Assembly: GCA_963580455.1 (NCBI GenBank)
Contig: OY756960.1
Location: 6,200,001-6,264,000 of the forward strand
Length of the DNA stretch: 64,000 nucleotides
Direction: 5' to 3'
DNA from: Euonymus europaeus
Lineage: Eukaryota > Streptophyta > Magnoliopsida > Celastrales > Celastraceae
The notes under the pieces are model-generated. The model saw only the letters and a program-made list of their open reading frames with translations, did no database searches and was not told the DNA's origin. A program made the translations under genes and the position numbers. This document shows positions 59,045 to 64,000 of the stretch, in pieces (the first letter of the stretch is position 1; every line of letters begins with the position of its first letter).

Positions 59045-60450
59045 CTACAAAAAACAAACCTAACTTCAACAAATCACAAACCTATCATAAACAAATTATA
59101 GAACACCAGTACTCAAAAAAATAAAACAAAAAACTAAAGAACGAATACAAGCAATGCAAAAACACTATAATCATGAGCTACAAAATCAACAATAATCAAC
59201 AATCGATTAATGCACAAAAATACCTTCAAAAACAACTAAAGAATCGACAAAATGCACTGGCAATACTAATCCGATACAAACAAAGCCACCACCGCGCCAC
59301 TGATCACCAGAATGTTGCTTCGAACTCAAAAAAGGAACAAAGACATGCCGGCGCCAGATAACCCGACAATATCGACGTTGAAATGCACAAGAATAAACAA
59401 GTAAACGATGACACTCTCACTCCCATATCTGATTTCTCTCTCTAGTTAGTCGTGCATCCCTCCCGTCCAAAAAACCCTACTTGTGTTGCTTCCAAGGTCA
59501 ATTTTGTAATTTACGAAAAATAATGAGACATACAATTACTTTTTTTATCCTTACTTTAACCTAATATGAAATAAGTTTTGCCGCCTATTTTTATTATAAA
59601 TAAGAACTCTAAACTTGACTTTCTGACAATTCCCCCGTTGTTTCGGGGTAAGACTATGGAAGTAAGGGACAACCATAATCCGGCCCCATCTCAGCCTATT
59701 GTCATTCCTAATAACGATGGAACTCATAGGGCACAGTCGCTACCTTTTGGAATGCTTGGACCCCAAACCATATAGACTAGACAACAAATGACAAGTTAGT
59801 GTCTCTGGTGAGACTGAGACGTGTACCCTGCTGACAAGAAGAGCAAGACTCTCCAGCACTAGGCAACAACACATTTATTCCAGGTGGATCATCTATGTAT
59901 TTGTAGACTACAAATTCACATGTGAAACTTATGATCCAATTTTTCCCTTGGACACTTGCAAAATGGACCACCGAAATGATGTGTCTGTGTCCAAATAAAG
60001 AAGTTGGAGAGAGTCTAAGTACAAATGCTTTTTCTTCACATCAAACAATTCGGAACACAATGGCATTGTAACAAATATGACCTCATAATATATAGGCATA
60101 CACAAATGCACACAACGACGCAACTCTAGCCTTCATAATCCAAACTCTCATGGGCCATAGCGCAAGCAATATCACTTATTTATATTTGTTCAAAAGTTTA
60201 ATAAAATGAAAATAAACCATTTTTTTAGTACACAGTTACCAACTTTGACCCATTTTTAGGGTACTTAATCTTTTCTTTTTAGGTACACTCCCCCAAAAAT
60301 CTTAATGACTTTCCCATTTTGATCAACTGCCAGTCTGCCACCGGGTGTTATTGAAGTCATACACTATTGAACACCTATATTATATATATATATATACACA
60401 CATATATATAATAAAAATGAATATTCAAAAGAGGAGGCAAAATACCCTTT
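59045..60450. other. Unassigned region right of the second MULE
   Basis: 59045-59500 is likely the upstream region of the MULE gene. On the minus strand 60123-59777 two overlapping frames (LYLDSLQLLYLDTDTSFRW, then KYIDDPPGINVLLPSAGES) look like one decayed coding stretch with a frameshift near 59950. I do not recognise the family. TA repeats lie near 60381-60412. Confidence 0.35.
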
Positions 60451-60860
60451 TTGCATTGGTCACACGACCTGAATTATCATTTTTTACCGTTGCATGAGTG
60501 TCATGCAATCCAATATATATATATATAGTTTTTCTCTGGGACAGATCCAAATTACGGACCTGTTTTACGGACTTTTATTACTGTCCGTTAGATCTATCCA
60601 GCGTGTCAAATCTACTTCGATATTTATTACACACGAAATCTCCTCCTTTCTCCCTCCTCCGTCTGCGAAGTTTGTCTCCCTCCTCTCAACCCACGACATT
60701 GGCATCTTCTGTCTCCTCCGACTCTGTCACTACATATGTATCATTGAAATATATGAGTTTAGCCATGGCTGTGTATTTGTTGTGAAAAATTGGGTCTATT
60801 GTGTGTGTATAAACTTTACAAAATCTATGGCCAGATCTACAACCTCTACAGCGAGGAGGG

Positions 60861-61027
60861 TTGAAGTCTGGTCAAGTTCCTCGATCTGTCGCTGGCTTCT
60901 TTTGCTTCGTCTTCCAACCTCGGAAACTATTATCACCGCCAGCACCCGAACCCTCTTTCGGGTTCAATACCAAGGCGCCTTCAGTTGAGAATGTACTGCC
61001 CTGTAGCTTGGAGGAACTATACAAAGG
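60861..61027 (+). pseudogene. DnaJ (HSP40, B-type) gene fragment
   Basis: The frame reads PEPSFGFNTKAPSVENVLPC followed by SLEELYKG. The motif AP.VEN.LPCSLEELYKG is the start of the C-terminal substrate-binding domain of class II DnaJ proteins. The residues before it (GFFCFVFQPRKLLSPP) are diverged or unrelated, and after the motif the family's KKMKISR stretch is not found, so only about 30 residues are recognisable. The AAAG/GTGTGA at 61027 could be an old exon end. No J domain is nearby. It is probably a captured or stranded gene piece. Confidence 0.55.
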
Positions 61028-62030
61028 TGTGAAGACTCGAACTCTTCATCACTGCAATTAATTGAGTTGGGCACTTCAATGTTGAATTTTATTGAGACTT
61101 GAACTCCTCATGGATGAAGAAGAGTCAGGTCGCATCAAAGAGGAGACGAGAAAGAGTCGCGCGTTCAAGAGAGGACAAGAGCAAGGCCTAGGAGGAAGAA
61201 ACCCCCACATCTGTTAGATTATCTTTAAATTAAGACTGCAGGAGAGAAATCATGTGTGTGTGTGTATATATATATATATGTATTAAAAAATGGTGCTCTT
61301 CCCGAGTTACTTTCAACGTAATCCAATCGTAACGTGTGATGGTGCGTGGATTCTAGTCTCCACGGTGCAAGTGGGGTCAGGGGTGATTTGAGTCATATCC
61401 CTAACCCCGTAGTAAGAAACGGGATAGAATTATAGGAATAACAAAAAAACAATTCCCAATACAGTACTTTCCACGTAGCCACTAGAAAGGGAATCCAATG
61501 ACTTGGTGGGTCCCACGAACCTTAGTTTCATTTCGTATCGCGAAATATTGAGTTACAACATTTAGAAAAAAGAAAAGAAATTCTTTAGACACAAAATATG
61601 ATCTCATTTGAATTTTATTTAACGAGGAGTCTTAAATCATATTTATGAAATAGTGTTACATATTTATATTCCATTGTTTTGTACTGATTTCAAATGATAT
61701 TCTCTAATATTTAAAAATTACATGTTCGAGTAGTATGTAGTGTAATTTTAATTAAATTTTTTTAAAATAATTTGATTTGTAATTGGTAATCTTTTAATTT
61801 TTTAAGCGTTCATACTAGCTTTTTAGATGCTGCTGAGGGTGCGCTTATGTTATGGACACTAATTTAATAGACAAAAATGTCATCATCTTCGGTGTGGTAG
61901 GATATGAGTTTGATTTTCATTATCCAATTCAATATTGGCTCTTATCTATAAAAGGAATCTAGTTTATCTTTAAATAAAAATAATCTCAAGAATTTAGTTT
62001 ATCTTTAAGTAATAAAAAATAATAAGTAGT
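61028..62030. other. Unassigned AT-rich region
   Basis: No gene or clear mobile element is visible. It has a (TG)n(TA)n run near 61252-61282. The left edge of the Tat-like LTR further on could not be fixed and may lie inside this stretch. Confidence 0.4.
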
Positions 62031-62476
62031 GTGGATGATAAAATGGGTCATGTTTAGTCAGCATGACAAGTGGCATAAGGATTGAAGAATGCCTATGATA
62101 GCTCTTTAGGGAGTAAGCAGAAGATCAACCCAACTCAAGGTAAGGAAAGGGGCCTCAACCAAGGGCTGAAGGAAATGTTGTCTCAACGACTACAACGGTT
62201 GAAGATTAAGGGGTGTAACCCCTCCTATAAATTAATGTTAGAGATTATGTAATAATTATGATTGTTAGAGCAGTTATGTTTCTTCTCGATAAAAGGATGA
62301 CTTCAAGCTAATCATCGGGCACTCGACTTTTCTCACACTGATGTTTTGTATAAATCCACCAACTTATTGAATAAAAGTTTAGACTCCTGTGGACGTAGGC
62401 ATTTTGCCGAACAACATAAACTCTTATATTCTTGTTTTTTATTTACTCACCTTTGGTGCATAAAATTGCATCGACA
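62031..62476 (+). mobile_element. LTR end of a third Tat-like element (left edge uncertain)
   Basis: The right edge is set by TGCATCGACA at 62467-62476 followed by a PBS. A TATAAAT box lies at 62226-62232 with a leader-like stretch behind it. The start at about 62031 is only a guess, since no second LTR is available for comparison. Confidence 0.5.
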
Positions 62477-62496
62477 ATTGGCACCGTCTATGGGAA
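62477..62496 (+). other. Primer binding site of the third Tat-like element
   Basis: ATTGGCACCGTCTATGGGAA differs by a few bases from the PBS of copy B (TTTGGCGCCGTCTGTGGGAA) and directly follows the LTR end. Confidence 0.6.
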
Positions 62497-62570
62497 ACAA
62501 ATTTTCCCGATGGATTTCTCATTATGTCAACACCATCAAATAGAAACTCAAGAATCAATAGCTCCCCCCA

Positions 62571-62598
62571 CCCCCCCCCCCCCCCCCCCCCCCCCCCC
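62571..62598 (+). repeat. Uninterrupted run of 28 C
   Basis: A homopolymer of 28 C follows CCCCCCA. Such a run is rare in AT-rich plant DNA and its length is unreliable in most sequencing. The Gly-rich open frame on the minus strand is an artefact of it. Confidence 0.9.
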
Positions 62599-63177
62599 GC
62601 ACCCCGAATGAAGTAGAGCATAAGAGAGTCGATTTCATGGAGAGGAGGATGAGCATACCCCCTTAGAAGTGATGGAGGAGGCTATATGTAGGAGGACGAA
62701 GAATTCCAACTGGGTAAAGAAGAACTCGGAGTCATGATGGAGCAGCTCCATTTTATTAAGCGGAAGGGTAAGAGACTTGCCAATAATGTCGTATCAATGC
62801 ATCTGATGAGGGGACAAGGAAAGGAAGAAAGAGACTTAGAACATCCCAATGATCTAAAGGGAAGAAGTGTTGGATGGTCATGAAGGAAGAAGAGCCTCAC
62901 CCCAAGGGGAAGAAGGGGGCGATCTCTAACCCAAAGAAGGCGACTACGTCAAACTTACTCTCCAAACCCAAATATACATTGGGGGGATGAGACCTTGCCA
63001 CGCCATAGGTATCGACGTATGGACAAGAGGCTAATCTCCAGGAGGACCAAGGAGTCGTAGTGGGATGCAAATAAAAATGTAGAACAACCACTAAAGAGGA
63101 TGACCATGACTCCTTTTGTGAAATCCATTGTCATGAACATCCTTCATCCAAGTTTGCCCCTCCAACATTTGAAGCAT

Positions 63178-63320
63178 GTGAGAATCGTGGGTGATCCAGC
63201 CAAGAGAGACCAGAGTCGATCTTGTGCCTACCAAAATGACAAATGACATCTTATAGAAGAATGCCATGATTTGAAGTGGCACTTAGAGCATCTAGTCGAG
63301 CAAGGGTATTTGAATGATTA
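63178..63320 (+). pseudogene. Tat gag zinc-knuckle remnant
   Basis: The frame reads VRIVGDPAKRDQSRSCAYQN, a TGA, then HLIEECHDLKWHLEHLVEQG and YLND with a stop. It matches the spacing of copy B's Gag segment (CRFHKDRGHDTDDCQQLKDE, then IEVLIRRGRL). It lies only about 0.7 kb behind the PBS, whereas in copy B the distance is about 1.4 kb, so part of gag is deleted. Confidence 0.65.
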
Positions 63321-63539
63321 AGTCAATAGTAGAGAGTAAGAGCAAGATAAAACACCAAAGAGATATGAATCTCCATCCATCTTGATCGATTGAAGAGTTA
63401 ATTTTCAAATCTTTTTTTAGCCAATATTTGCATTTTACTTCCAGTAAGTTTGCCACATAGGTTGTCAATGATTTCCCTATCTCAATAAAATTGTATGTAT
63501 ATTTCAATTGTTAATGAACTTAGAAGAAGCTAAATAAAG

Positions 63540-64000
63540 CATCACCCTAGGGAGTTGAGGTCTAACCTCACATGGATATGCCTAAGATGGAATCACCCTA
63601 GAGGTTGATGTCTAACCTCGCTATGCCTAAGAATGCATCACCTCTGCCATCATCCCAAGCCAAGATCTAACTTCGCATTGATATGCCTAAAAAGACATCA
63701 CACATGAGGCTGAGGTCCAACCTCGCTATGCCTAAGAAGGCACCCCCAAGAAGCCGAGGTCTAACCTAGCATTGATATGCCTAAGAAGTCATCACCCGTG
63801 GAGCTGAGGTCTCACCTCAAATGGCTATGCCTAAGAAGGCATCAACTCTAAGGTCTAACCTCGCATGGGTATGCTTAAGAAGGCATCAACTTTCCATCAT
63901 ATCAAGATAAGGTCTAACCTCGCATTGATATGCTTAAGAAGACATCACCTCAAGGGACTGAGGTATAACCTCGTGTGGGTATGCCTAAGAAGACATCACC
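63540..64000. repeat. Palindromic tandem repeat, 45-61 bp units, running off the window
   Basis: About nine units each contain GAGGTCTAACCTC (arms GAGGT/ACCTC) and a TGCCTAAGAAGGCA-like stem (arms TGCCT/AGGCA), at 63556, 63606, 63665, 63709, 63754, 63802, 63848, 63909 and 63958. The linkers CATCACCC..GGGCT and ATTGATA vary. The array continues beyond the right edge. Confidence 0.9.

Noticed and set aside
59578..59775. Plus-strand 65-residue frame (ends SLPFGMLGPQTI)
   Set aside because: No recognised family and no support beyond being open. A decayed coding stretch on the opposite strand begins just beside it.
62439..62621. Gly-rich minus-strand frame
   Set aside because: It is produced by the C28 run.
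1..64000. tRNA, rRNA or known small RNA genes
   Set aside because: None was recognised by eye. Only retroelement primer binding sites resemble tRNA 3' ends.

Overview
The window is nuclear DNA of a flowering plant, probably a eudicot. Nothing in it looks bacterial or organellar. Almost all of it is transposable elements nested in one another, tandem repeats and decayed gene pieces. The only ordinary host genes I recognise are broken: a DUF630/DUF632 (NRG2/APSR1-type) gene and a short DnaJ (HSP40) fragment.

Layout. 1-7068: a Ty3/gypsy element (pol tail plus 3' LTR, 1-2434) has inserted into the integrase of a Tat-lineage Ty3/gypsy element (copy A, 2435-7068). Copy A keeps an antisense gene between pol and its 3' LTR. 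7069-13380: unassigned DNA, a decayed minus-strand Mutator-like element (MULE) protein with FAR1-type zinc finger, transposase and OTU protease parts (9047-11560), a 41-bp palindrome-bearing minisatellite, and a small PB1-like ORF. 13.4-23 kb: a second MULE with a plus-strand ULP1-type protease gene (about 15.4-19.2 kb) and a convergent minus-strand transposase (20111-22269). A degenerate TTCCTCTGAATC-like repeat fills its non-coding parts. The transposase is fused in frame to a Ty1/copia Gag; the copia LTR and pol follow (22976-25639).

25.6-37.4 kb: a DUF630/DUF632 gene is split by Tat copy B (28661-36232). Copy B has an LTR, PBS, gag-pol with dual RNase H, a palindrome array and an antisense ORF, but has lost its 3' end and 3' LTR. 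37.9-57.9 kb: about 39 copies of a ~174-bp satellite in three blocks. The blocks are separated by a long non-coding Ogre/Tat-like element with a 2.8-kb LTR (40097-47582) and by an internally deleted chromovirus-like Ty3/gypsy element (50548-56211). The second insertion sits cleanly inside one satellite monomer. 57.9-59.0 kb: a truncated second MULE transposase. 59-64 kb: unassigned DNA, the DnaJ fragment, and remains of another Tat-like element (LTR end, PBS, poly-C tract, gag zinc-knuckle remnant) followed by a palindromic tandem repeat that runs off the window.

The points most worth a second look are the intact Gag-MULE chimeric reading frame (856 codons over two exons whose lengths fit exactly), the copia element permuted around one LTR, two adjacent MULEs carrying different ubiquitin/UBL protease folds, the recurrent short-palindrome arrays, and the satellite with higher-order structure. 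All names rest on reading motifs by eye. No database search was possible.
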